Below, one piece after another: positions 35,641 to 45,892 of a stretch of DNA of 64,000 nucleotides. The DNA is from Bidens hawaiensis. Taxonomy: Eukaryota; Streptophyta; Magnoliopsida; Asterales; Asteraceae. Each line of letters opens with the position of its first letter. The first letter of the stretch is position 1. The notes beneath the pieces were generated by a model that was not told the origin of the DNA, made no database searches, and saw nothing but the letters and a program-made list of their open reading frames with translations. A program made the position numbers and the translations under genes. The stretch lies in NCBI GenBank assembly GCA_021521415.1, contig JAIQDT010006463.1, positions 1 to 64,000 on the forward strand, in the 5' to 3' direction.

Positions 35641-37118
35641 CATTGGCATTCTTGTGTCTTCTGCATGGTCACTCCAGTCAAAATCTCCCTCTTGGTGTGC
35701 TACAAGAGCCACATTCCCTTGATTCCTTGGTTGATTTTGGTTTCCCCTGTTGGTATTTTTGGGATTATTTTGAGCAGTTTGAGGGTATTGGTTTCTTTGG
35801 TAGTTTTGATTCTGAGGCACAACTTGTTGGTTATTCATTTGAGGCTATTGAAAGCTGTTGTTGAAGTTGGGATTGTTGTAATTGTTGTTTCTATTCTGAT
35901 TCTGCTGATAATTCTGTTGATATTGTAGTTGGTTTCTTGGCTGTTGATTTTGAAACTGATTGACTTGAAAGTTTCTGGGCTGATTGCACTCTCTTGCAAA
36001 ATGCCCAGGTTGTTGGTAGCTGTAACAGATAGCCTTGGACTTATCAAACCCAATCCTCTCATTTGGTCCTGAAACCAATGATCTCCCAGTCCTATTGAAT
36101 AGTCTCTTACTTCTCAGTGCTAGCATTGCAGCTTGCCATTTTAAATCCATATCTTCAAGGTCATCAGCATCTATTTGTTCCAAATCATCTTGGATGACAC
36201 TTGTATGGAACAAGTTTTTAGCCACAAATGCATTGTAGAACTCAGTAAACATGGAGAACAGTGCTTGAGTCTCAGTCCTTTGACTATTGTTTCCACCAGA
36301 GTAAGGCACATGTCCACTTGCCATTGAGGCAGAATCATTATCATCTATTAATTGGACATTGAACCTTGGTTGGTTTACTTGGTGACTTGAGCTACCACAA
36401 ACAAATGCTTTAGGTGTGTCACTACCATTTTCGGTTGGTTCCTCTATGATGGTAATCTGCTATTGATTTTTGGTAGTCAAGCCTCCCATGGGTGCAATAA
36501 GAGCATTGGTCACCTGGAAACATGGCTTCTCTTATTTGATCATTTCATTTTCAATCATCTCGATCTCAGCAGCCTGAAGGAAGCACACTACATCATCCAA
36601 TTTGAGTTGTTCAAAATTGGGCTTTTGGAGGATGAATTTGCAGGCAGTGTACCATTCCTTCGGCATTGAATTCAGCAGCTTTGTATTCAGGTCAAAATCA
36701 GTCATAACATAGTCAGTTGTTCGGAAGTCATTCACTATTGCCAAAAATCTCTCAAGGATAGACTTCAACCTTTCTCCATACTTATATTTAAACCTCTCAA
36801 GCTGTTGCTTGAGACGTTGCTTCTTTATTTTCTTTAGCTCAGTGTTTCCCTCAAACATCTCAAGATTGCATCATACATAGCTTTTGCTGTAGGGTGATGT
36901 GCAACCTTGGTCAGGATTTCCCAAAACAATCCTAGCTTAATCATGGCTAACACCCTGTCGTCCACTTTCCTCATCCTATCTCGAACAGCAACAGTAGAAC
37001 CTACACCATCAGCAGCTTGTGAGCCATTTTTGATCGAATTCCACATGTCTACATCGTTATAGCACACAACAGCTTCAAATAAGACCTTCCATTTGGTGAA
37101 ATTCTCCATATAATCTCG
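35641..37118 (-). pseudogene. Gag of element B, main part
   Basis: From the breakpoint it reads RDYMENFTKWKVLFEAVV, VDMWNSIKNG, then AMYDAIL, KKQRLKQQLERFKYKYGE and LNSMPKEWYTAC, the order of the copia UBN2/gag capsid domain. After a glutamine/asparagine-rich run comes the zinc knuckle, whose second cysteine is a tyrosine (CYSYQQPGHFAREC, TAC at 36016-36018), so it cannot bind zinc normally. There is a shift of frame near 36850. The first codons lie at 19680-19721 on the other strand. The protein would form the particle that packages element RNA. Confidence 0.88.
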
Positions 37119-37177
37119 GGCAAGCGCGGACAGCGGTTGCGACAAGCGGCGTGCGTGGCTGGTGCGGCGGCAGCAAG
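37119..37177 (-). repeat. Right LTR of element A, piece left of the solo LTR
   Basis: Matches 5949 onward (GGCAAGCGCG, GCGGTTGCGACAAGCGGCG). The left border is the inversion breakpoint and the right border is the insertion site of the solo LTR. The last five bases GCAAG are its target duplication. Confidence 0.85.
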
Positions 37178-39442
37178 TGTAACAACTCGGCTTTTCGAGT
37201 ATCGTACCTTTAATAAAACCCGACCCATTTCGGTGTTCGGGAAATTTTACCACATTTATCGAATACATTAACTATTATCATATTATTATTTAACTTATTA
37301 TATATTATATAATAATAACTTTCAAAGTATGGCAATATTGACCCAAAGTGAAACTATTATCCCTTTTTGTATCCACTTTCTAACTATAGGGACTAGTGTG
37401 TAAAATTCATATTATAACCCATATACCCTGCAACCCAAAACCGGACCCGTATACATTTCTTGTACCCGAATTATCAATTTAGTTTCTTTAGCCACAATTT
37501 TTGTTCAATAGTTAGAATTAGATCAATATATTGATTCATCTTACCTAATTACGGCCTAACCGACACTCCTAATATGTTAATTCAATCAAAACGAATCTGC
37601 AATTGATATATTAACGAGCCGACCTTATCCCGTTTATTGATATACACGTAAACGATCACCAAAATTCAATTAAAGCTACATTCACCATCCTTATGATATC
37701 GCCAACATGAACCCCATCTTTAATTACATTAACTTCGTGTCAAAGGCCGTGTTCTTGACCTGCGGCACCTGCGGCTATCATAAATTGTTGTAACCAATTA
37801 ACCCTCATCTAAGCATCTTATCAGGTAATTCCTTTGTGTAACCAGTTCGTCCTCAATAGAGGATCATTAACCCTCTGTCTATTTTATCGATCGTCAAGCT
37901 ATTAAACAGATTAACGATCTAGGGTTTATAAGTATTCCTGGCTGTTCGTCTTTCTGTTTAATAGATATGGTTTTCAAGTTATAAACGAATTAATGGTTAG
38001 CTCAGTTGGTTGCTCGCAGCATGATAAGACAATGGACGAGCTGGGGGAGCAGGTTCGAGCCTCCCCCAGCCCGTTTTGAGTTCTTTTATTTTTTAGAAAT
38101 CCTTTTTAAATCATATAACAATATATTAATTATTTAAATCCTATTATTAGTAGTATTATATATATTATAACAAATCAATATTTTGTTAAAAGCCAACACT
38201 TTAACTTGTCACGTTTCCAAACTTTGGTTAAAACCATATATATATATATATATAATATATTAATAAGGTCATATTTATTTAAAATACAATAGTTAATATA
38301 TATATATATATATATATATTACACCTTATTATTTTACCTAATATAAGAAAGATTATAATTTATATAGATATTATTATTTATTACTTATCCTCTAATAGCT
38401 ATAACGAGTATTTAAAAGGGTTAATAATAAAAATATATATAAATACATTTAACGCATTTTTAGATTAAAATCTCTTTATATAATTTATCCAAAGTTCTAT
38501 AAACATTTACTTAAGTACTTTTTATGTAAATTTGTATAATTAAAATAATATTATTTACGATAAACCGTTGTTAAATAAAAGCAATAAAATTAATAATAAA
38601 TCTATTTTTAACTTTCGCAAGAACCCGCTAGATCATTAAATCCCGAACCTCTATCTATTATTAGTTTCGTTGTTGAATTTCTTATTTATATTCGTTTCCG
38701 TAACTATTCGTTAATAGGACATCTCGTCAGTATTCCTTGAAGAGTTTGATCTATCATCCACATTATTATTATGTTATTTTTCTCGTTTGTTCGTCTGTTA
38801 AGATGAGTACCACATTCAACTATTTTACTTGTTTTCCACGTTTTGGGGACATATGCGTAAATAATATTTCTTATATATACTTATACTCAAAATTGCAACT
38901 TTGTCTTATGTGTTAACAACTTATACCTTACTTGTTTATGTGCTTATTTGCTTTGTATGCTTCCGCATTCGGAGAGGTCCAACATAATCTCAGTCTAGTA
39001 GGATCATACGCCAGTCGTTATAGCCTTTGTGCTTCTCGAAATCTCAGTTATACTTGCTCATTTGGTTAATTTGTTATTCTCATATGACTTCTTGCACTAC
39101 ATATTTTTATACATACTATATGTACATTTAAACCGGTGTGTTGCTCACTCAACCTTGTGTTGACAAAACTATTTTATTTTCAACGCATATGGAGGTTACT
39201 TTTGATATGAAATAACTGAAGTACAAGATCACTTAAGGATTTATGCTAAAAGAAAACTTGATGTGACATATTGTTATTGATTGATATATGTACATTATTT
39301 ATTTGGATTTTGTAATGTATAATTGTTTTATTTGAAATTATTAAATAGATATTGAAATTTATAAAGTTGCATGTTAATAACCTTGAGAGTTGTGACAATC
39401 AGTTCGCGCCCCGGCATTTCCGCCGTAGGTTGGGGTGTGACA
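37178..39442 (+). mobile_element. Solo LTR of about 2.27 kb, gypsy-type
   Basis: Starts TGTAACAACTCGG and ends GGGGTGTGACA. Flanking GCAAG (37173-37177) and GCAGG (39443-39447) look like a 5-bp duplication with one G-to-A change. The surrounding LTR of A is interrupted exactly here. No primer site, polypurine tract or coding domain is inside, so a solo LTR is more likely than a short complete element. The ends resemble LTRs of plant chromovirus-type gypsy elements. Orientation is assigned from TG to CA and is uncertain. Confidence 0.7.
37994..38077 (+). other. tRNA-like sequence with pol III box A and box B
   Basis: TAGCTCAGTTGG (37998-38009) matches box A, GGTTCGAGCC (38052-38061) matches box B, and TTTT follows at 38074. 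The spacing fits a tRNA or SINE head. No acceptor stem can be formed. Instead, a perfect 10-bp hairpin (GCTGGGGGAG with CTCCCCCAGC, 38040-38070) surrounds box B. It is therefore a tRNA-derived element, not a working tRNA gene. Confidence 0.55.
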
Positions 39443-40051
39443 GCAGGTCGCAGTAGTGGCAGAACCAGCGGTGGCGGTCGGCTTGACTGCAGCGGTGGCT
39501 GGTGGTAGCTCGGAATGGCAGCGGTGGTCGGTGGCTTGTGCAGCGGCCTACAACGGTTGTTTGTGGTTGCCGTGAGTATGAGAGAATGTGATGAAAATTG
39601 AGATGTAAAGGTCTGCTACCTTATCTCAACCTCCCATATTCTTGGAGCACATTTGGAGTTTTGTTACATGAACGTTAACAGGAGCCGACCTCAATTCTTT
39701 TTCTCCAAGATTTGAAGTGCATAAGAATAATTAGGTTTTACTATATTTATAATTATGATACTACATAATCATAATAATATAACAACCGGGCCTCAAAGTC
39801 CCACTCGGTCCAACTCTCGTTTAAAACCCGAATCAGTTATTTATAAAGTAAATAAACATAATTTATTTATTATTTATAGTCTTGTGAGTATGTGTATAAT
39901 TATATAAACATAATCCATTCTATTAATTGTTCGGCGTTACCGGTTAAGCAAGTCAAGCGGATTTTGTGTTCGTTTCCCAAGGTGTAACTCTTTCGGGTCA
40001 TAACTCGGCCGGCCGCGTTAATTTAATTGGACCGGTCCATATTTTCCAACA
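39443..40051 (-). repeat. Right LTR of element A, outer piece
   Basis: Matches the left LTR from about 6007 to 6629, with 6-8% differences by eye and a 25-bp gap. It ends TTTTCCAACA, followed by the ATAGG duplication at 40052-40056. Confidence 0.85.
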
Positions 40052-40056
40052 ATAGG

Positions 40057-40307
40057 CACATACGAGTGCTGGTATGGGTATTCGGAAAAAAAATCTCATC
40101 CCTATACAGAGCTGGTCATTCATAAGACAACACATGGGTTTCAAAAACACTTATAATCAAACGAAAAGAATGATAAATAAAATACCATGGTTACCAGTGG
40201 CGGACCCATGAAATATTATCACAATGGTCGGGAATTTTATAGGTCGGTACTCAGTTATATATATATATATGTATATATATGTATATATATATATATGTAT
40301 ATATATA
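40057..40307. repeat. Resumed target sequence and (TA)n tract
   Basis: GCTGGTATGGGTATTCGG words continue the style seen left of 5633. From about 40236 an impure (TA)n run follows. Confidence 0.6.
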
Positions 40308-41939
40308 TCTATATATATATATATTAAAGCAATAGGCTTTAACTCAACTTCCTATCTTCCTATTGGTTGTTTCCTAAACTTTTCATATATATCTACCACC
40401 TCTCTAATTTTCATTTGAATAAAATAAATCAAAATTAAATTAAAGTAAGATACAATCAATTCTCTTTAATGATTCTCTTTTAACTTAATTTAATATTTAA
40501 TTTAATAATTATTAACCAATTTATTTATTAATTAATTATGATTTTTATTATTTATGTTATTTTTATTATTATGTATCTAACTAATATAACTTAATTAACC
40601 TAGAAACTCAAATCAATTTTCCTCTTTCACGCCTCCATTCTCATTGATGGTTCTATCATGTTCCACCTATCACTTTCTTCAATTCATTTATCTGTCAAAT
40701 TCACAGTCCACCATCGATGAAGGTGCTCACCATCAACATTACCTCAAGTCAGTTTAATTATCAGACTTTCTTCCATGTTTAAATTATTTGAGATAATTAA
40801 TTGATATTTCATCCATTGGATTCAATATAAAACAACCTAATATACAGAGATTACAGATTTAACTATACTATAATTGTGTGTAATTTGATATTTATGAAAT
40901 ATCAATTTCTGTAATCAATTTCTGTAAATTAGGGAAATTTTCCATTTGATTAAGGAATTCTTTAATTACGGAATTTCTATATTTTAATAAATTATGATAT
41001 ATCATTTGATCATTTGATTAAGGTTTTGATTAAGCATTCTTAAGGGTTACTATAAATACGGATTTTGACCGATTGAGTAATTCAAAATTAGTCAATCAAA
41101 GATTTTAATATATGAGGCTGATTCTAATTTGAAATATATGTTAATTTATAATTATTATTACTACTTACCATATGTTATATCAATGACTCAATTTATAATT
41201 TGATGTTTATTATAATAAAATTGTGTTATTGTTAATACATAAAAAAAAGAAATTACTTAGTTATTTTTACACAGCTTATATCAGTAACTTAATTATTCAA
41301 ATGCTTATTAATTATATTATGTTGACTATTTTATAAATTTCAACCATATGATTCACAATTTAAATATATCATAATTGATTATAATTTTAGATATTAGATA
41401 TACGGTAATTGATAATAATTCAAGATATACGGTAATTATTTAATTGATTGAATTGATGATTAATTATATTCATGTAAATAAAAAAAGTAGTAACTTATTT
41501 TTCCATGTTAAAAAGTTAATTCCGTATGTTTAAATATAGTCTAGAATTAAAGATTTGAATTGAATTATTTTGTATTTAACAACATTACTTTTTAGTAATT
41601 CAAATTTTGAATATCCCTTAGTCCTCATTCCCTAATTTTCGTCCATGATTTAATGTAATTGTAATTTTATGTTTTTAATTAATTCCGTATATACATTCCT
41701 TCTTTATTCATTCCTCCCAAAATTCAATCCTTTACTATGAATTATATATAAATACTTCACTTTCACACAAGAATTCTTACACTATCACACCAAATTGAGC
41801 TAAAACGATTTTCTTGATTTCTGTTTATATTGTTATTGTTTATATCATTCATTTTTTTCGTTTTTTGGTTAAAAGTGTTATTTTTCATAAATTAATGTTT
41901 TTTTTTCACCACCAGTAAGACGGAGCCAACAAACATCAC

Positions 41940-42090
41940 TATGTTGAAACAATTGGATGTCTTTAACAGTGACTGTATCCTCAAGGTGTGTATTCTCTAA
42001 CTTTGACGTTTGAAGGACAATTCAAAGCCCGGAGAAAGATTGGTCCATCGAAATAATTGTTCAAGATGAAATGGTAGTTAGCCCAAACAA
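41940..42090 (+). pseudogene. RPA-like single-strand DNA-binding protein fragment in Helitron 1
   Basis: Around 41960 the frame reads LDVFNSDCILKV, and after two stops RLKDNSKPG. In another frame DWSIEIIVQDEM follows. Together these resemble the first OB fold of replication protein A large-subunit homologues (VRVLRLW, then WSIE.VV.D), which plant Helitrons often carry. A shift of frame and stops make it non-functional. No other OB folds can be recognised with confidence. Confidence 0.5.
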
Positions 42091-42514
42091 TAATCAATAA
42101 ATGTATATAAATTCCTAAAAAATTAGCCCAGCAATATTTATGTGTATAATTAGCCCAAAAGATAATATAAGTCTATGTATAATTTTTAGGGATTTATACC
42201 ATCGAAATTACTGCATATTGCCCGGAGAAGTTGAATTTTTTTTTAATACGGGTATTCAAATTTCGTCAACATTTCAACCACAAAAACCTAAATTTGGTCA
42301 CCATTTAATTAAATGTATACAAGTATGTTTTGTGATATTAAATTTCCCTTACATATTGTTATGAATTTAATGATTTATATCGTCACTAAATCAAAATCTA
42401 ACTCGAATTACATTTTGGCATGCCTTGGAATATTGTAAGGTTAATTTATCCAACGATGTATATTGAAATAAGGTTTGTATTGTTTTCATTAGTGCTATTT
42501 TTATCATTCATAAG

Positions 42515-42566
<52 letters not shown>

Positions 42567-43689
42567 ATTATCATAATTACATTTAGTTACGTTTATTTTG
42601 TGTCATCATTTTATAACCATAGTCCTCAAAGTTTTATGCTATTTTAATATTTTATAAACTTTAAAACTTTAAAGTGTAACTCAAATGTATATTTTGTAAA
42701 TCAATGGGCAACCATTTCATAATGTAACATTAATACGATCGAAACTTATTATTTTTAAAAGGATTTTCAGTTTTAAATTTTAAACTTTTGAATTTTATTG
42801 GTCAAACATTCATAATATGTCTAAATGTACCATGATTAAAAATGCATTATTTCTAAAAGGATATCCAATTTTAAAATTTAAAATTTACAATAACTTAAAT
42901 ATTTTTACAATCTGGTCAAACAATCAATAATTAACCTATTAATGTAATTATGATATTAATTATTCTAATTATTATTAAAATTCAAAAATATATTAAATCA
43001 TCTCATTTACATTATATAAATCTTAAGATTGAGAACCATAACAATTATAATCTCTCTCTCTCTCTCTCTCTGTTTCGGATTACTATCTCCATCATCGCCA
43101 ATTCCGGTAAGGGGGATTAATTATTTTCCGGTAAGGTTTAATTTGATACTCTAATAGTCGATTCTCATATTATTCATTATTTCATTAGCAATTTTTTTTT
43201 CTTTTCCCTTTTTGTTTATATTGAATTTAATTATTATATAATTTTTTTTATAATCTCTTTAGGTTTCATATCAAAATAAAAAATTCAATGGAGATGTTGA
43301 ACTATTATGGTTTTCCGGTAAGATATTATGGAAAATACTATAATATCAGATGAGTTATTAGCATCTTGAGTTGAAGCCATAACAAGTTCAAGTCAATATT
43401 AGAGTGTATACAAGTTATGGCTCTATGAATCATTAAACAAGTCATATAAGCCAATTGATGTTTCCAAGTGTTTAACTATTAGCTATTAAAAAAATTAATT
43501 TGTTCCTTTTTATATTAATCATTGACAACAATGAAATGCTACAAATTAAAGGATAAACCTTGTATAAAAGGAAGTATTTAGGGAGTTGTAAATATTAAAT
43601 ATATGATACTTTTGTTAAATAAATAGTTAGATTGTATAGATTTTTGTTAGTGTTTATTTTAAATTATACTTCAATAAGTTCTTCCTATA

Positions 43690-43990
43690 TCTTGTCAAAG
43701 TGAAAGGTACTTAAATTATCAAAAAAAACACGAGGCTCATAGTTGGATGTCAATCCTTACATGTTGAAGAGATAAAATAATTTGCGAATTAATTATTGGA
43801 TATAGGTGAAGGAAATGTTGGGGGTGGGGGTCCAAATGACGACAAATGAATGTACAAATTCCCGATGATCTTCTAATTAACAATTCGTTATATTCATTAT
43901 ATGATTTAATAGACTTTGTGTATCCTTCGATTTTAGACAAGTTCAATGAACTTACTTTCAAGAACGGGCGATATTGTTGGTTAAAATTAT
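43690..43990 (+). pseudogene. Helitron helicase (PIF1-like) middle fragment
   Basis: Reads NTRLIVG, HVEEIK, then FAN.LLDIGEGNV, and after a shift PDDLLI, DLIDFVYPSILD and ERAILL. These follow the order in Helitron helicases: NMRL, EEIKEFADWLLxIGDG, IPxDLLI, YPxLL, ERAIL. In an intact protein it unwinds DNA during rolling-circle transposition. Several stops are present. Confidence 0.75.
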
Positions 43991-44099
43991 TTGTTTTTAT
44001 AATTAGACGAATAATATAATATTCAAATATATAATCAAATTTCTTTACGTGACGAATTTCCTATTTTCCACCCGTGTACTACACGGGTTAGTAACCTAG

Positions 44100-45839
44100 T
44101 ATACTATATAATAAACAAAACTTCTAGATGCCACATGTAATCACCATAATGATCCTTACAAAATTTTCACTCTTCTATCTCATATTAAATATATTTCTCT
44201 TTCTTATTAATAATTTTTTATATTATTTTCTTTTCTTTTTAATATTTCATTTCTCATTTTAGTAATTCTTTCCTTTTTTTGAACAAATGATATTGTTGAA
44301 CGAAAAAAAACTAAACTAGCAACAGGCTAGACTTGACACAACAAAACCGTAATACCAAACACCAAATAATAATTCTTTCCTGATTAAAAAAATTAAATAC
44401 CGGCATAAATATGTTATTTTTGTATTATATAAATATATTGTATTAGTTATTAATATTATGTTCTTATAAGTAACCAATTTTCACGTTGTTTTTGAATAAT
44501 GATTTCAAAAATTAAGGTTTTAAATATATTATATTAGTTAATTAATTCTAAGGTTTTTTAAGAAATAATATTATCGGATGAAGATGTAACATTAATTTAA
44601 AATTAAAATGTAAATAAACTTTAACTTATTAAATATATATGATTATTTACTAAATTACATGTTTTTTCTTTCAAACCCTTCAAATACAAATTCATTACTG
44701 ATGTGTTCTCAGTGTTTATGTTAATTTAAACAAACGGCTTTTTTTAATCGGTTAAAGTATCAAACATGGTTTAGGTCGAAATACTTTATGACTAGATTGA
44801 GTTTTGGTCACATGTTGGTTTAAAAAAGTAGTCATTTACAACTCTTTTTAATTGACTATTTAATCAACTCATCATTTATGTTAAGTTCATCATCTTAAAA
44901 ATTAACAAAAACATAGCATATTAGACTACATGTATTGGTTTTTTCGGGTGGGTAAGACAACTTATCTTTGGAATACAATAAGTTAGACGTTAGCACACTA
45001 TTAATCAAATGATAAATTGACTTTGTATATTCGTTAATAATTGAAGTTTTCAGCAATATATATGTCTTTAGTGAACGAGTTGTACTTGCACCAATGAGGT
45101 CGTTCAAGCAATTAGCAAGCGTTCGCTATCCATGTGTTCCGGGAGATAAAAAAAATATTGCCATTCTTTAAAATTGTATCAATCAGACATAAAATGATAC
45201 GTTACAAGAAAATATTATTTCTTGATGTTTTAAATGGCATCAAAATCTAAGGTTGTCAAGTCATAGGTTAGTCCTAAAAGCTGATGTTGAAGTGATGTTG
45301 CTTAAAATATTAGCTTAGAAAATTGGTCTATGCAACGAAACTAAACTACATGTGAAAACACAATATGATAAACCGTGTTATAGAAGGCGAAATCCTATCC
45401 GGAAGTAATATTGGAACTCACACTTTTATTATTAAAAAAAAATCATACACCTCTATATAAAATGATTAATTTCATATAATAAAATTTAACTTTATTTTTG
45501 TTTTACAATGAAGTTTAAAAAAAGCTGAGGTCAATCATTATAGATGGTGAGTTTGTTTTAAGACAATTTATTTTAACTCATGGCCAGTTATGTGTTGCAT
45601 TATCTAGAGTTAAAAGCAGAAACAATGTGAATCTCTTAAGTTTAAGTAAATTTACAAATATTGTATACAAAGAAATATTTAGAGACAACTTTTTATTTCT
45701 ATATTGTGTAACGTGTAATTTATTCTATCATAAAATATATATTTATATCTATTGAATATATTTTTTGTATTTCACATTGTGTTATTATTAAATAAATTTA
45801 TTTATTTTAACATGTGTGCTACACGGGTAGCTAACCTAG
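44100..45839 (+). mobile_element. Helitron 2, same family, directly adjoining Helitron 1
   Basis: Begins TATACTATATAATAAAC right after the CTAG of Helitron 1 and ends CTACACGGGTAGCTAACCTAG (CTAG at 45836-45839) before a T. The last 23 bases are nearly those of Helitron 1, so the two are one family in head-to-tail arrangement. It retains a decayed helicase gene. Confidence 0.65.
44925..45700 (+). pseudogene. Helitron helicase (PIF1-like), compressed pseudogene
   Basis: A degraded Walker A region, VGKTTYLWNTI, lies near 44955, then ERVVLAPM near 45075 and VPGDKK near 45140. After FLDVLNGIKI come LKADVEVMLLKIL, GLCNETKLHV, RVIEGEILSGSNIGTHTF, then the motif VI region THGQLCVALSRVKSR (45577 onward) and FTNIVYKEIFRDN. 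The order is that of Helitron-borne PIF1 helicases, with deletions, frame changes and stops. The Rep nuclease half is not seen. Confidence 0.8.

Positions 45840-45844
<5 letters not shown>

Positions 45845-45892
<48 letters not shown>
45845..45892. repeat. (TA)n microsatellite
   Basis: An almost uninterrupted TA run between the end of Helitron 2 and the first copy of repeat R. Confidence 0.9.

Larger units (their letters stand above)
19722..37118. other. Inverted segment of 17.4 kb
   Basis: Two features are cut at both borders. The gag of B has its start at 19680-19721 (+) and its remainder from 37118 leftward (-). The right LTR of A has one part at 37119 onward (minus orientation) and the adjoining part plus primer site at 19723-20017 (plus orientation). 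In coordinates of the intact left LTR the two parts meet at 5948/5928, with 21 bp lost. Turning the segment round restores both features, so an inversion is the simplest explanation. Confidence 0.8.
5633..40051 (-). mobile_element. Element A: old copia-type LTR element hosting a nest of later insertions
   Basis: The outer ends are TGTTGGGTTT at 5633 and TTTTCCAACA at 40051. They are flanked by an exact 5-bp duplication, ATAGG (5628-5632 and 40052-40056). The left LTR is complete (5633-6629) and is followed by a polypurine tract. The right LTR is in pieces: 37119-37177, 39443-40051 and, inverted, 19723-20017, which ends at a tRNA-Met primer site. By eye the two LTR copies differ at roughly 6-8% of positions, far more than those of nested element C, so A is the older insertion. 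No gag or pol that belongs to A is seen, so it may be a non-coding (LARD-like) element or may have lost its genes. Confidence 0.8.
40308..44099 (+). mobile_element. Helitron 1, non-autonomous relic
   Basis: The 3' end is clear: a palindrome ACCCGTGTACTACACGGGT (44070-44088), then TAGTAACCTAG with the terminal CTAG at 44096-44099 before a T, as required of Helitrons (CTRR). The 5' end is proposed at TCTATATA (40308), followed by TTAAAGCAATAGGC, similar to plant Helitron starts, but it lies in a (TA)n tract and is uncertain. Inside are an RPA-like fragment near 42.0 kb and a helicase fragment near 43.8 kb. Most of the rest is AT-rich without coding signal. A (TG)n run lies at 42519-42563 and a (CT)n run near 43051. 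Confidence 0.65.

Noticed and set aside
37994..38077. Functional tRNA gene
   Set aside because: No acceptor stem and no proper T-arm stem can be formed. Only the pol III boxes remain.
40224..40418. Tyrosine/isoleucine-rich frame
   Set aside because: Translation of a (TA)n microsatellite.
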